64,000 nt of DNA from Portunus trituberculatus (Eukaryota; Arthropoda; Malacostraca; Decapoda; Portunidae): contig NC_059278.1 in the NCBI RefSeq assembly GCF_017591435.1, forward strand, positions 15,789,956 to 15,853,955, written 5' to 3'. This document shows positions 24,358-36,559 of this stretch, piece after piece. The notes beneath the pieces were generated by a model. It saw only the letters and a list, made by a program, of their open reading frames with translations. It did not search any database and had not been told where the DNA came from. Position 1 is the first letter of the stretch; each line of letters starts with the position of its first letter. The translations under genes were made by a program, and so were the position numbers.

Positions 24358-27300
24358 TCAAGGAGGGGACTCTGTTCCACCTCCACCAGCTTCACTACTT
24401 TCAGCCTGCTGTGCCTCACCTGCTGCTTGCTGGGGATCTGTGGCATGCTTCTGTCCCCTGACAGACACGGGCACTTCCCGCCTCACTACTTCTTTCTCAA
24501 ACACACTGCGTGCTGTCACAAACTTGGCTTCATAGTCCACCTCTGGGTCGTGCCTCACCCTGGAATCTCCTTGATGCTGGGCAAGGCGGGACTGAGAGTG
24601 AGGGCTAGCTGGGAGGACAGTGGCTGGGTGGGCACGGTAGGAGTGAGACTCTGATGTGCTGGAAGGTAAGGTGGCAGTACCACTGGTGGTGGTAGTAGCC
24701 TCTGAGGGAGGGGAGTCGAGGGCTGATCCATGGGCATCGTCTCGCATGGCTTGGCCACCTTCTCCCACAGGAATGTTGTAGGGACCCCGGGAGTGGTATC
24801 CAGAAGAGGTATCTGTGGAAGGGGTGGACTGTCGGGTGTCCAAATTATTTTCATCAAGAACACTTGGTGGCTGAGTGGAACAGCGATGGTCTGTGTAGCA
24901 ACCAGAGTCACGGCCATGGTCGCCGCGTCGCAGGGCTGCCTCAGTGGTCTCCAGAGTCTCTGGGAGCTCTGGCTCAGGCTCAGAATCAGCATCATGGAGC
25001 ATAGCCACGGCTGTCAGCAGCTTGGCACACGTCTCTGGGTCAGTGATGCCCAGACAGTCCAGGTCAGCCTTCTCCATGTCACGGAAGTGCTCCAGGTCTT
25101 CATATCCATTAAGCATAAATACCTGTAAGGATATTCATGTATAAAGAGAACAAATGCCTTTGTGAATGTCCTTATATGTCTATTTCTTTATAATCAAAGA
25201 GTTACAAACATGGTAACAAAATATTGTACAAGTTTAATTATGTGACATTGCATGTGTCTCAATCAAGCACTCAAACCTGAATGAGGTGGCTGAGGTGAAG
25301 GCGGGTGAGCAGCTCCTCCAGGGTTCGAGAGCGGCCCCGGCGTGGTGTGGTGCCTCTTCCAGCACGACTCTTGCGGACGGGACGCTCCACCTCCTCCTCC
25401 ACCAGGATGAACTTGAAATGCCCAACTCTTCCATCTACACAACCCTTCCACAAGCCGGATGGGTTTTTGGCAATGATCTCAATGGTGTCTCCCTTCTGCA
25501 AGCCATAAAGAAGTTTTATATAAGGATTATCTGTAAAGCTTCAATCTTAGAAGCTAACATCTGAGGATATATCTTTTAGTTCTACTGCTTACTATGAAAA
25601 ATTGCCTTGAGAAGATCACCATGCAATCATTTTCCCTGTGAATACTCCTGTCTACAATATTTTTTTATCCCAAGCACATCTCTCTCTCTCTCTCCTTACC
25701 TAGCCTACCATTATTTAACAAAGGGTTTTCTGCCATATCCACACCATCTACCATATTCTTGAAGATTGGCTCACTCTTTCCTATTCCAAAACAATCACTT
25801 CCTCCACCAGCATTGCTCACCTTGAACTTGAGTGCATCTCGGTCATAAGGTGAGGGTTGACAATCAACCAGAGCCCGTGCGCGGCCGATGAAGGGTCCTG
25901 TGTAGGGCTCTGTGTCTTCCCCGGAAAGGGAGGAGCGGTTGCTTCCTGAGGGTGCGGTGACTGACCACCAACCACAAGTTACTCAGGTGTGACACTCAAT
26001 GCCTCACTTGACACATGACACTCAACTGATATTTGTCTCATTAATATTCAATACTATTACCACTATTATTTACTGTATATTTTTTTGCATAATTTGTTTT
26101 TACTATACTACTACACAGTATATGTATCTGCTGTACTTGGAGAAACTCCATTATCCTGACTGGATAATGTGAGTGTTGAGGTGAAGCAAAATCAGAAAAG
26201 CAATGATGATATACAATAATAAAGCATGAATTATAAAATGTGAGGACTGTTTCTCTATATACTGTCTAAATAAATACTTGTTCTGCTCTCATACATGATT
26301 ACAGTGTGGAAAAAGCAGCAGGACAGCAATATGGTGTGACACATGACAGTGTAGCTCACCTGCTTTTCATCTTGTTTCTTTTATTTTTTTGAGGGGGAGC
26401 AGACTTGGTACTAAAAATAGTTATGGTGGTGGTGATCATAGTGATGATAAATGATGATAATGATAACAGCACTCACACTGATAGAAATAATGACAATGAT
26501 GACAACAAAGAAGGACTTACCTGGAGGGGCTGATGAAGGAATGCTCTCACAGGAGGCTGCAGCAGGATGGGGGGCTGCCGGGGCTGAGAGGGAGGCCCGG
26601 GGCTGGTCCAGGGCTCCCAAGGGTCCGGGGGAACTGGATGTGCTGCCTCTGGGACTCTTCAGGCGTGATATTTTCTTTTGCATGTCCCTTCGAAGACCAC
26701 GCATGCGACCCACAAGAGAGGCTGACCCTGTCCTCTGTGGTGGGAGGTGGGTGGTTAGGCAGCGTTGGGAGAGTGGGAGTGGGCAGAGTGGGAGAGTTAA
26801 GCTGACATACAAGACAATTTAATGTTTTTATTTCCATACAATTTTTCCTATAGTTATTTAGAACATTGTGATGGGTGGTTTATCAGTGTTGAGAGAGGAA
26901 GTGGGAGAGTGAGAGTTATCTTCATCTACCTGACATACCTCCATACATTTTTTTTTTCTAATCTAGAACTGTGATGCTGCATGTAATGTTGGGAGAATGG
27001 GGAGAAAAAGAGGGAGTGGGAGAGTTACCTAAATTGACTGTCCTGATAACTTGACTTTTTCTGTATCCTATAACTTCTTTGACATGGAGTGAGAGCACTA
27101 GAGTTCATTTCAGACATCTACATGATGACTTAATCCTTCCAATGCCACATTTTTTCTTACAAACACCTATGAACAGGATTATAGGGAGTGTTGGGAGAAA
27201 CGAGACAAAGTAGGTGGGAGAGAAAAGACAAAGTAGGAAAGTTAACCCTTTCTAACATCAGACAATTTTTTTTCAAGAATCCCAAACTTCAATAATTTTA

Positions 27301-28051
27301 CATGCAGTTGGGAGTAGAGACAGAGTGAGAGTTTGGTAGGGTTAAGTTGATCTTACTAATAAATCAAACCCTTTTTCTACCAAGCACTTTTTTCAATATC
27401 AATCTAAAACTTCGTAAAACAAAAATGCATGCAGTTGGGAGAGTGAGAGAGCAGTCAGAGAGTAGAGTAAGAGTTAAGCTAATTTACCTGACAATTTAAC
27501 CATTTCCTGACTGACTAATTTTCCTCATAACCACCTAAACATTCCAAGACCACTGTATATTTTCTCTTCTTCTCCCTTACTTTCACCATTTCTCTAGTGA
27601 TAGGGGATGGCTGGCCTAAATGACTCCTCTCCAGCTGTTCCCCTCCATTACTGTGTCTCCTGTGGGCTGTGGCTTTCATCCTGATTTTGTACAGTCTGCT
27701 AAATATGGGTTGGTGCACGCAGGATAGAAAGAACAAGATGAACGGTTGTCTAGTATTGGAAGAGTAGGAAAGACTATTGTTGTTCTTGTTCAAGGCAGTA
27801 GGGTAAGAAAAGGGAAGTTAAACAAAATGATGATGGACCTGATGATGATAATGATGGTGTTATATAATTTGTAATCTAGGAAAGTAAATTACGTAACTCA
27901 CTCTCTCTCTCTCTCTCTCTCGAGGATGATAGCCAGAACTGTGATGACAATGCTAATGATGATGATGATGATGATGATGATGATGGTGATGACGACGACG
28001 TTGATGATGATAAATGTCTTTTACATAATTCTAGAATTAAGAAAATAATTA

Positions 28052-28090
<39 letters not shown>

Positions 28091-29620
28091 CACTTTTCAC
28101 ATTGCTCTGAATGTTGACTAAGACCTCGGCAATCCAGGAATTACTAAAAGCTTCCCCCTCTTCAATAACAACATTCCATTGCAAAAATGATTGATTCCTG
28201 AGTATCAATCTAGTAATTCACAATGCAATATAAAAAAAAAAAAAATGCAAGTTTTCTCGGTTTCCCTCGTGATGACTGACCTGCCAACACGGTATCAGTT
28301 CATCCCATCTATCTATCTAATTCATCTATGCACCATTTTGTACCACCATGACGATTGTTTTTTTTTTCAGCGTATTATTATTAGTATTATTTTTTTTATT
28401 TACGAGGGGAAAGATAGCCAAGATCAACAGAAAGATAAAAAAAAAAAGGTCCACTTAAATAAATGTAATCGTAATGGACGTGACACCGTTTCTTGCACCT
28501 AAATATTCAACAGGATACAAACTCTATTTAAAGGGAGATGGACTGACCTCCGCCTCCTCCTGCTCTTCATAGTCTGACGAGTGTGAGGGAGAATGACCAT
28601 CCTCGCTGCCGCCGCTCATGCTGCTGCGACTCTGCAACACAAAATACCAATCAGCACTCAACACACAAACAAACCCACACACAAAAGAGGACACATCAGG
28701 TAGATTAATCACGAAATGAACTACGAGACAATACTCGGCACACTTACACAGACGACAGTGCACCTTTTATAATCACGAACCGAGAGTAACAACACGAGGT
28801 CAGCACTCAACACAAGATGTACCTCAAGTTCTAAGCGCTACATGAATTTGAGTACCATGGTGAACTCGATCCAATTTAGCACTCAGCACTCCATAGCACC
28901 TACACAAGATACACCTTAAGTGCTACACAAATAGGTTAATTACAAACAGAAAGTAAAATATAATGCACACTAAGCACTCAGCACCCACACCTGAAGAGAA
29001 CCAGCTGCAATGTATCTTGTTGCTGGGACACGGTACGACAGGAGAGGGTTGAGGACTTAAGCCACCAGATAAAAACTCATAATGTACTAAATATTTTCTC
29101 GGCAAGGTAAGGTAAGGTAAGGTAAGGTAAGGTAACGTAAAGTAAGGTAAGGTAATGTTTGATGAGGTGAGATGAAGTGAGGTGAGGTGAGATAAGGTGA
29201 GGTGAGGTGACGTAAGATGAGGCGCGATGAGATGATGTACGAGTAAGTAGGGAGAAGTAAGGTCAAATAAGATCAAGTAAGATAAGACATGGTACAATTA
29301 GGTGAAGTAAGCTAATGTATGGTGAGGTGAGGGAAGATAGTAATGTACTGGAACGTAATGTATGGTAAGGTACGGTAAGATAAGGTAAGGTGAGGTACAA
29401 CAAGGTGAGGCAAGGCAAGGCAAGGCAGCACACTCCCGCCTGACACTCACCTGTCTGCCGCCCTCTTCCTCTGATCCTAGGCGGTGTTGACATCACGAGT
29501 CTCTCCATATTTATGACATGTGCCGGAATTTCAAGTTATATTTACGATTCTATCCAGGCCAAACACAACGCGTGTCGAGGCGTGAATGTATTATTAGTAT
29601 CGCTAAATTTGTAACGTGTG

Positions 29621-29689
<69 letters not shown>

Positions 29690-31127
29690 TGTTGCAGCCT
29701 ACACTGGACCTCTAGCTTCATGCAGTGGGTCTGGAAGTGTCAGCGGTAAGGTTGTGACTCGCGCGGCATCACAAAGGTTGGCCTCTAACAAGCTACATCC
29801 ACGTCTCGTCTCGAATGCCTATACTTCAAAGTTTAAGTTGTATACCACGAATGTCGATATCAGGAGACACTTATCGACCGTAACTCAACCACGCCTCGTT
29901 AAGGAGAAGTATTTTATATAAGGGAAGGAGCAGAGGGTGCCTAGCGACACTTGGGCGACGAAGCCTTACCACCTGATGAATGGGTGGCTAAAAGAACGCC
30001 TCCAGCAAGTGACAAAGGGAGAGCGCCCCTTCCAGGCCAGAGCCTCGGGAAAGAGGGCGGCGCCCATCCAGGGACTGAGGTATCGGTACTCTCGCGAGAT
30101 AGAAGTTGATCGGTTGTTTGCGGTGCAACTCCCCTTTAGGCCAGGCCCCAGAAGGAGGCCCATCCAATGGAGGGCGGCCTTACATATGCCGCACTCAGTG
30201 GGAGGGAGGGAGGGGGGATCAACCACACTGAAGGTGAGAAACTGAGACGGGTGCGTCCCCACCCGCTGCCTTGTCCCGAGGGAAGGAAAACTTGCTGGTG
30301 CTCTGTAGGTGCCGCTGCCGCGCGCCATGGCAACGGGGCTGCTTCTGCCTCTCAGCCTCTGATACCTGATGCGATTTCCAACTTACCACCGATTTTTCTC
30401 ATTTCATAAACCAAGGCCAAGAGAGTTAACCCTCTTGCCCTTGTTATATAAGATAAAGAAACACGATACAAGCGAAGCGATTCAAGTCGATGCCGACATC
30501 GCTTGGAGAGGGCGGGCAGGTACCGTAATGCTTCAGGTGTCAGAGGGGCGTCATGTCCTAATAATGTTTTCCTCAGTAACAATAGCCTCAAATTAGCCGC
30601 CGCGTCGCACTGCACACCCTTCTCTCCATTCTATCCACATCTACAGGTGGTCTCACAACGCCCATAAAAGAGCCTGAGTTACGGACAGACACACAACCAC
30701 GGCGTCACTTCCTTTCAGATTTCCAGTGCGGCTACCTGGCGGAAGCAATACAACTTTCGGGTGCATGATAAATATCACGCGTCAAGTGCAGGAGGGACTG
30801 CGAGACAGCTACTAATTAATAAGTGTCCAAAACAACAGTTAAAAGTTTGGCTTCACAAGAGAATCAATATTAGCGACTCGCGCATCTCTTCTCCGCCTCG
30901 CTCTAAGCACCGGCGGCGGCGTCCACCTCCCCGCTGAACACACACGCTTTTTAGAGTGGGAGGCAAAGGCTAACAATGCCCAAGATAACGAGTACGGTGC
31001 TTTTTCCCTTCATTCTCTAATGTTTACCGTCGAGATCCCTCCGGCAGGGGAATGAAAAGTGGCGGGGAAGGGGAAGCACACTGCTACCTATTCCTCGGGG
31101 TGTTTTCATTTTTTCCTCGTGTGCAAA

Positions 31128-31184
<57 letters not shown>

Positions 31185-32953
31185 ATTACCACGTGACGCC
31201 CCGCCCAGCACCTGCCAGCCAGGTCGCCGCTTCGCGCTAGTGTTAGTGAGCGTGATGCTGCGTCCTTATCGCACGTTCCTTTAGTAGCAGGCTGGCAGGT
31301 GAGGCAGTGCAGGAGAGGGAGCGTGCGGGGCGTGAGGGGTAGAGGTAGGGCGGGCGAGAGATGGGTATGGGTGAGGGGAGGGTGGGAAGAGGTGCCTCTA
31401 GCAGTGAGTGTGTGTTAGGAGGGAAGGGTCGGTAGGACACTCACAGACACGCAAGACCTTGAGGTGGAGGTGGAGCGAGGACGCAGCTGTCCAAAGATCC
31501 TCCCCAGCAGTCCCTTGCCGTCCTCGTTCCTGACGTCCCCGTCACCTTCCTGTCCCCCGGGGGAGCAGGGTCCCTCAGGGGATGTGATGCAGATATCAGG
31601 GCCTGGCGTCCTGCACTGCACCATTGCTCGCTTGTATTTTTGGTTCCAGTTGAGGGTGCGAGGCCGCAAAAACCCAGCCCTCACTGGAGGGCCGTGCTTC
31701 TTGGTGCCTCGTGCAGCGTCACCGCCACTGGCTTCCGTCAGGACACTGCCTGGACGTTCCTGCAGACAATTTTCAACCTCCACATAGAACGTGGAGCCTC
31801 CGAGTCTCTTGACGACGCAGTCCGCTTCTTCCTCATCTTTACTGTTCTTAAACAACACATGGGAAACCCTCCTCATATAGCCGGGAAGATTCCTGGCTTT
31901 CTCCAGGAGAGTCCTGCTCTTCTCACCGCTCTCGTCGGATTTAGCTTGCTGTAAGGCCTCCGATAGTAGTCTTGGAAATAAGACCTCAGAATGTCGCCAC
32001 TTTCTCTTTAAGGATTTCACGGAGGCCGCGGCGGACTCCGACTTTGCTCTACGACGGATGACACCCGTGTCTCCAGGATCCTCTCCCTGGTGACGCCCTG
32101 CACCGCTCCGCCCCGCCACCTCCACTTCCTGTCTTGGTCCCTGCCAAATCATGACCGTGTCGTCTCCACCATTGTCTTCCAAGGACTCATCACCTAAGCC
32201 ACCCAGCCTCACGCCTCGCAGCGGGGCGCGGCGCGGCATCCCCCGGGGTCTTTTCCAGCGAGAGGACACTCGTCGTGAGGCCCGCCGGCGGAGTGAGGTG
32301 TGGCGGGAGGACTCCCACATCCAGGACACCTGCAAAATGTCAGGACTCGGGGGCGGCTCAGTTTGGGACCTTCCCACATTGTGCTCGCGGACCGGCGGCG
32401 GCAAGGGCGTGGCCACATACAGCGCCCTGCGAGGTCTCCCTTGCCGCACTTGGGAGCCTCTACGCTTGACGCTTCTGGCGCTCGACACAGCGTGCCTCGG
32501 CCGCGGCTTGAGGGAGGCGGTGTCGGAGTGAGGCTCGGGGGTGGTGCGGCGGGACCGAGGTGTGTGGGAATCTGGTGTGCGAGACTCCGAGGTAGCATCT
32601 GGCTCAGGGGTGAGGGGCACGAGGGTGGCGCTGGACTCGGGAGTGTGGGAGTCCGGCCTGGCGTCAGCGTCAGCAACAGGTGTGTGGGATTCAGGCGAGG
32701 CCGCTGAGGCGTGGACCTCGGGTATGACACTTAGCTCAGGGAGGGAGTCCTCGGGCGTGGTGTCAGAGTCTGGGGGGCGTGGCTGGAGTTGGAGAGCGTG
32801 ACTAGGATCGCCGCCTCTTGAGGAAGACAGTCGTCGGGGGTTGGAAGAATGGAGAGGAAGAGAGGTGGGTCGTTCTATCTCCCTCGTGCCGACGCCGCCA
32901 CGAGTATCCTCCGAGGAGCGGCGGCAAGGGGGAGGGAGACGCGACGACTCCAT
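24358..32953 (-). CDS. SASH1: SASH1-type SAM and SH3 domain adaptor protein
   Basis: SASH/SLY-family adaptors are signalling scaffolds. Coding exons on the minus strand: 31,445-32,953; 28,548-28,631; 26,521-26,734; 25,821-25,960; 25,277-25,495; 24,358-25,122. All junctions are GT-AG and in phase, giving 976 residues from the ATG at 32,953. Residues 1-503, one exon, are basic and Ser/Pro-rich with repeated SHTP and TPEP motifs and match nothing I recognise. Residues ~543-555 (GRMRGLRRDMQKK) resemble the stretch before SH3 in SASH proteins. SLSGEDTEPYTGPFIGRARA leads into an SH3 domain (~630-688) with the family pattern KKGDTIEIIAKNPSGLWKG and VGHFKFI. The SAM domain (~706-770) contains TLEELLTRLHL and FMLNGYEDLEHF. 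RDSGCY at 793-798 is shared with vertebrate SASH1. The protein stops 178 residues later without the second SAM domain of SASH1. The frame is open upstream of 32,953 to 33,049, so an upstream exon may join. Confidence 0.85.
26750..27500. repeat. Diverged tandem array, ~100-125 bp unit, in SASH1-like intron
   Basis: Units begin with GTTGGGAGAG-like purine blocks at 26,764, 26,888, 26,988, 27,189, 27,307 and 27,433, with a weaker one near 27,084. Each is followed by a version of GAGAGTTAAGCTGACATACC and GACAATTTAACC. Copies are strongly diverged in sequence and length, so the array is old. Confidence 0.6.
27900..28088. repeat. Cluster of (TC)n and (GAT)n microsatellites
   Basis: (TC)n at 27,900-27,921 and 28,052-28,088, with imperfect (GAT)n at 27,950-28,012 between them, in a SASH1-like intron. 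Confidence 0.9.
28375..28470 (+). repeat. Dispersed repeat family, decayed copy 1
   Basis: A T run leads into TTTACGAGGGGAAAGATAGC, then CAAGATCAACAGAAAG, an A run and AAGGTCCACTTAA. The same order of blocks occurs at 34,698-34,795 and 60,050-60,180. This is the most decayed of the three. Confidence 0.5.
29105..29430. repeat. Degenerate (GGTAA)n / (GGTGA)n array
   Basis: Pentamer array that is perfect GGTAA near 29,105-29,135 and drifts into GGTGA, GATGA and GGCAA variants toward 29,430. It lies in the intron between the first two SASH1-like core exons. Threonine/leucine/proline-rich ORFs across it are repeat artefacts. Confidence 0.9.
29623..29688. repeat. (GT)n microsatellite
   Basis: About 33 GT units in the 2.8 kb intron 28,632-31,444. 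Confidence 0.95.
29690..31130. other. GC-rich intronic stretch, no exon confirmed
   Basis: CpG-containing sequence inside the large SASH1-like intron. A plus-strand ORF at 29,937-30,245 and a minus-strand one at 30,352-30,615 lack recognisable motifs and convincing splice sites. An internal promoter is possible but not shown. Confidence 0.4.
31132..31183. repeat. Compound (TC)n(AC)n microsatellite
   Basis: About 15 TC units directly followed by about 11 AC units, 260 bases downstream of the donor at 31,444 on the transcribed minus strand. Confidence 0.95.
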
Positions 32954-33420
32954 GGCGGCTCCAGGGACGCCACACGTCGCCCCTGGCCCGCCCTTCACAT
33001 GATTCCCTGCCGTGTAAAGGGAGCGACAGACGAAGAGCAAAGTCAGCATCAGCTACTCCCACATGCTGCAGGTGTTAGCGCTCCTCACAGCACATCCCTA
33101 ACAGGTGTGTGGACAGGTGCGACTCTCGCCGAGTGCGTACAGCGCTGTGTACGGGAGATCACATCCGTGGCGACAGGAGCAGCAGCAGGTGGCTAAGTCT
33201 TGGCACGCTGCTCGGTGCCACACATAAAGAGACAGTCACTATTTTAGCTCCTGGGAGGGAGGGAAGGAGGGGGGGGGACTCCACTGTTGATGTTGGTGTC
33301 AAGAGTATCACGTGCTTGGTGACGGGTGGCCCGTGGCCTCCTTCGGCACTGTTTCACCGTCAGGCAGTGTAGTAAGTCCTGGTCGCTTCACGTTCCACCC
33401 CCAGGAGCCTCGTGCAGTGA
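32954..33420 (-). promoter_or_regulatory. Candidate upstream acceptor / internal promoter region of SASH1-like gene
   Basis: The frame of the large exon stays open to 33,049. A minus-strand pyrimidine-rich stretch (CTCTTCGTCTGTCGCTCCCTTT) ends in a GGCAG acceptor near 33,011, and a second AG (ATGTGAAG) near 32,994 would accept phase-0 exons. The GC-rich sequence up to 33,420 could instead be a promoter for transcripts starting here. Confidence 0.35.
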
Positions 33421-33612
33421 ATCACTCCATCGCCGCCGCGGTAGTTCCTTCACGTGGTTCTCGCGGCGCCACAACACCCCTGCCGGCGACTGATGTTGGC
33501 GTGGTGGTGTCAGGTCGCGGAGGGCCAGTGCTCGGGAAGAGGCGTCCGGCGTGGCAGCGGCGTAAGCGTGGCACTGTGGCAACTGTACGTGAGGAACTGA
33601 TAGCTCTGGCAC

Positions 33613-33830
33613 CGCACTTGCCTCCCCTCACCCCCCTAAAGTTGGCACCCTCACACCTGCCTCCCCCACATCCCTCTCTCGATGCCTCATCTCCTCCCCA
33701 CTCTTCCTTTGCCCTTTCCCCTCCCTCCTCTCTTGCTCTCTCTCTCTTCGCTCATTCCCCTACTCTCTTCTTCCCCCTCCTCTCTCCCTTACTCTCTTTC
33801 TCTCCTCTTCCTCCTACGCGGCGCACACCT
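33613..33830. repeat. Polypyrimidine tract
   Basis: About 220 bases almost entirely C and T on the plus strand, with CTCTC and CCTCC repeats. No gene. Confidence 0.8.
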
Positions 33831-34499
33831 CACTGCGCCACAACTGTGCTAACGAGGAAGTGGCGCACCTGGCGAGCGGCGACGGCAGGTGTGGTGAGCT
33901 GGGGGCAGGAGTCACGCTGCTGCTGTCCTCACGCTCCCCATGAAACCCAACTCCATGTGTTTCTTCCGGTTATAATCTACATTACCTTCCCCCTCACCTA
34001 CCCCCCTCCCGCTCGTCCTTGAGTCTTTGATATCACTAACATATTTTCCATAACGCGAGGAGAAAAACAAACTCTATTTCTTTCGGGTTGTAAAAGACAA
34101 TACTTTGAACCCACTTCTGAAAGGTTGCCTCCGTTACACCGCCACCGACGCGAGTATTCAAGAAAGGACAACAAAATTCCATACATAGAAGGCACCAGAT
34201 CAATACCAACAGCTTCAAGAGGCAAGGCTGTCTGTGCTGCGCCCTCTACATGATCAACTATCGTGACTCTGAGATGGAAGGCCTGACTATCGTGTGGTCT
34301 CACCAAACGGGGTAGTAACTGACGGTGTAGAAGTCATGCACAACTCCCTCCATGTCCTTCCTCTCCCCCGATACACACTCATGAATCTTCCAAGGGTACA
34401 CGTCAGTTCTCTTTGTTGCTTTTTTTTTGTCCTGTTGTGAAATACGCATATCTGTCGGTCTGACGTTTGTTGGAGGCAGATGCAGCTGATGGGCAAACG

Positions 34500-34695
34500 A
34501 TAGGCAGGGATATAGTGATAGACACGAAGATGAATATAGACAGACAGATAGATAGATAGATAGATAGATATATAAGTAGATAGATAAATGAATAGACATA
34601 GATAGACACATCGATGGATAGATAGATAGGTATATAGATGAATGGATAGATAAACAGATAGATAGATAGATGGATGGATGGATGGTTAGACAGGC
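34500..34695. repeat. Imperfect (GATA)n array
   Basis: GATA, GACA and GATG tetramers, most regular around 34,540-34,570 and 34,615-34,680. Confidence 0.9.
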
Positions 34696-34697
34696 AC

Positions 34698-34795
34698 TAC
34701 TCTGGGCACTGACATTTACGAGGGTTATTATTTAAATTTTTGTCGCCCTTAACCAGTGGCCCTTACATAAAAAGAAAATGAAAAAAAAAAAAAAT
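34698..34795 (-). repeat. Dispersed repeat family, copy 2
   Basis: On the minus strand a T run and CTTTTTATGTAAGGG lead into CCACTGGTTAAGGGC, GACAAAAAT and later GTCAGTGCCCAGAG. It shares the block order ATGTA-GG / CACYGG-YAAGGGC / ACAAA with the copy at 60,050. Confidence 0.55.
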
Positions 34796-35219
34796 ACATG
34801 ATACAAACAGACAGCCAGAATGAAAGAAAGATAAATAGAAACAGATTAATAGATGGTTACACAGACAAATATATATATAAACAGATAGAAATAAACAGAT
34901 ACGCAAACCCAAATAGATAATACGGGTGGGAACGGACATCTAACACGTGACAGGTAATTACAACCTTCCAAATTGAATATGTTGCAGGTAACTCAGGTAA
35001 GTGTGATTCCCTTTGATGGAAAAAATAAAAATAAAATAAAAACACCTGGACGACAAACGCGGCCAGGTAATGAGCGGGATTAGACTCCAGGTGTGTGAAA
35101 GGCTCAGGTACATATTTAAGTTAAATTATGTTAGGCTATCTAGATGGACGGAAATTACGAGATGAATGTGGTGAGAAATATTGAAGCCAGAATAGCGATT
35201 AGAAATGATTAAAAGGAAG

Positions 35220-35755
35220 AGGAGGAGGAGGAGGAGGAGGAGGAGGAGATGATGATTACCAAGATTATGATAAAAATACCACACTAATATTGGAAGTTTT
35301 CGTACAGTAAATCTTAAGATGAGAAATGATGACAACAACGAAGATGATGATGATGATGACAACGACAATGGCGAAGAAGAAGAAGAAGAATGAAGAAGAA
35401 GAAGAAGAATGAAGAAGAAGAATGAAGAAGAAGAAGAAGAATGAAGAAGAAGAATGAAGAAGAAGAAGAAGAAGAAGAAGAAGAAGAAGAAGAAGAAGAA
35501 GAAGAAGAAGAAGAAGAAGAAGAAGAAGAAGAAGAAGAAGAAGAAGAAGAAGAAGAAGAAGAAGAAGAAGAAGAAGAAGAAGAAGAAGAAGAAGAAGAAG
35601 AAGAAGAAGAAGAAGAAGAAGAAGAAGAAGAAGAAGAAGAAGAAGAAGAAGAAGAAGAAGAAGAAGAAGAAGAAGAAGAAGAAGAAGAAGAAGAAGAAGA
35701 AGAAGAAGAAGAAGAAGAAGAAGAAGAAGAAGAAGAAGAAGAAGAAGAAGAAGAA

Positions 35756-35802
<47 letters not shown>

Positions 35803-35826
35803 AGAAGAAGAAGAAGAAGAAGAAGA
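35220..35826. repeat. (GGA)n and very long (GAA)n tract
   Basis: (GGA)n at 35,220-35,249, mixed GAT/GAA at 35,341-35,440, then an almost pure GAA array of about 380 bp to 35,826 with a single GAG interruption near 35,779. Poly-Glu, poly-Lys, poly-Leu, poly-Ser and poly-Phe ORFs here are artefacts. Confidence 0.97.
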
Positions 35827-36041
35827 AAGACTGACAATGGTAACGAAGACAAAAATGCACTCAAACTTTTCTTCCTTCTCCATTCCTTTCATGTTCTCCT
35901 CCTTCATGTTCCATTCCAAGGCGTTTGAAAATGAGTAAATGTAAAGATGAAAAAAAGAATACACGCAGATTCCCTTGTTTCATTCTCTTTGTTTGTACGC
36001 ACGTGGGTCCGTCTCTGTGTTCTAGTTTCTATTGTTGTATA

Positions 36042-36043
<2 letters not shown>

Positions 36044-36089
<46 letters not shown>

Positions 36090-36479
36090 TTTCCTCATTT
36101 CCTCTCTTTCCTCCTCTTTTCTCTCAGTTATTAGTTCTCCGTCCCTATTTCCTTATTCTTTTCACCTCTTCTTTCTTTCCTTTTCAGCTTTATTCCTTTT
36201 TTTTCCATTCCTTCTTTTTCTACCTTCCCCTTCCCATACCTTACCTTCATCCCCTCTTTTTACTCCCATTTCCCGTCCGTCCCATACCTTCCTTCCTTCC
36301 TTCCTTTCTCTTCCCTCCCTCTCCTCCTTTAACCTCAGACACACACAAAAACAGCTTTCCCTCCCCTCCCTCTCCCTCCACGCTGAGCCGGTAAAGGTTC
36401 ATCGAGTTGCACATAGCGGTGTTGAAATTACGTTTAACAGAGATGGTACTGTGCGGTGTGTTGTCGTCGCTTCCGTGAT

Positions 36480-36551
<72 letters not shown>
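36044..36551. repeat. (TC)n, pyrimidine tract and (AC)n
   Basis: (TC)n at 36,044-36,085, a C/T-rich stretch to about 36,385, and about 36 AC units at 36,480-36,551. No gene. Confidence 0.9.
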
Positions 36552-36554
<3 letters not shown>

Positions 36555-36559
36555 GAAAT

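Noticed and set aside
27515..27793. Possible extra SASH1-like exon (RLYKIRMKATAHRRHSNGG) in the 26.7-28.5 kb intron
   Set aside because: The available acceptor does not match the phase-0 donor of the upstream exon; in the matching phase there is an early stop.
29937..30245. 102-residue plus-strand ORF in GC-rich DNA
   Set aside because: No domain, no splice context, and it lies antisense within an intron.
35126..35964. Long poly-Glu, poly-Lys, poly-Phe, poly-Leu and poly-Ser ORFs on both strands
   Set aside because: Pure consequence of the GAA array; every frame stays open in a trinucleotide repeat lacking stops.
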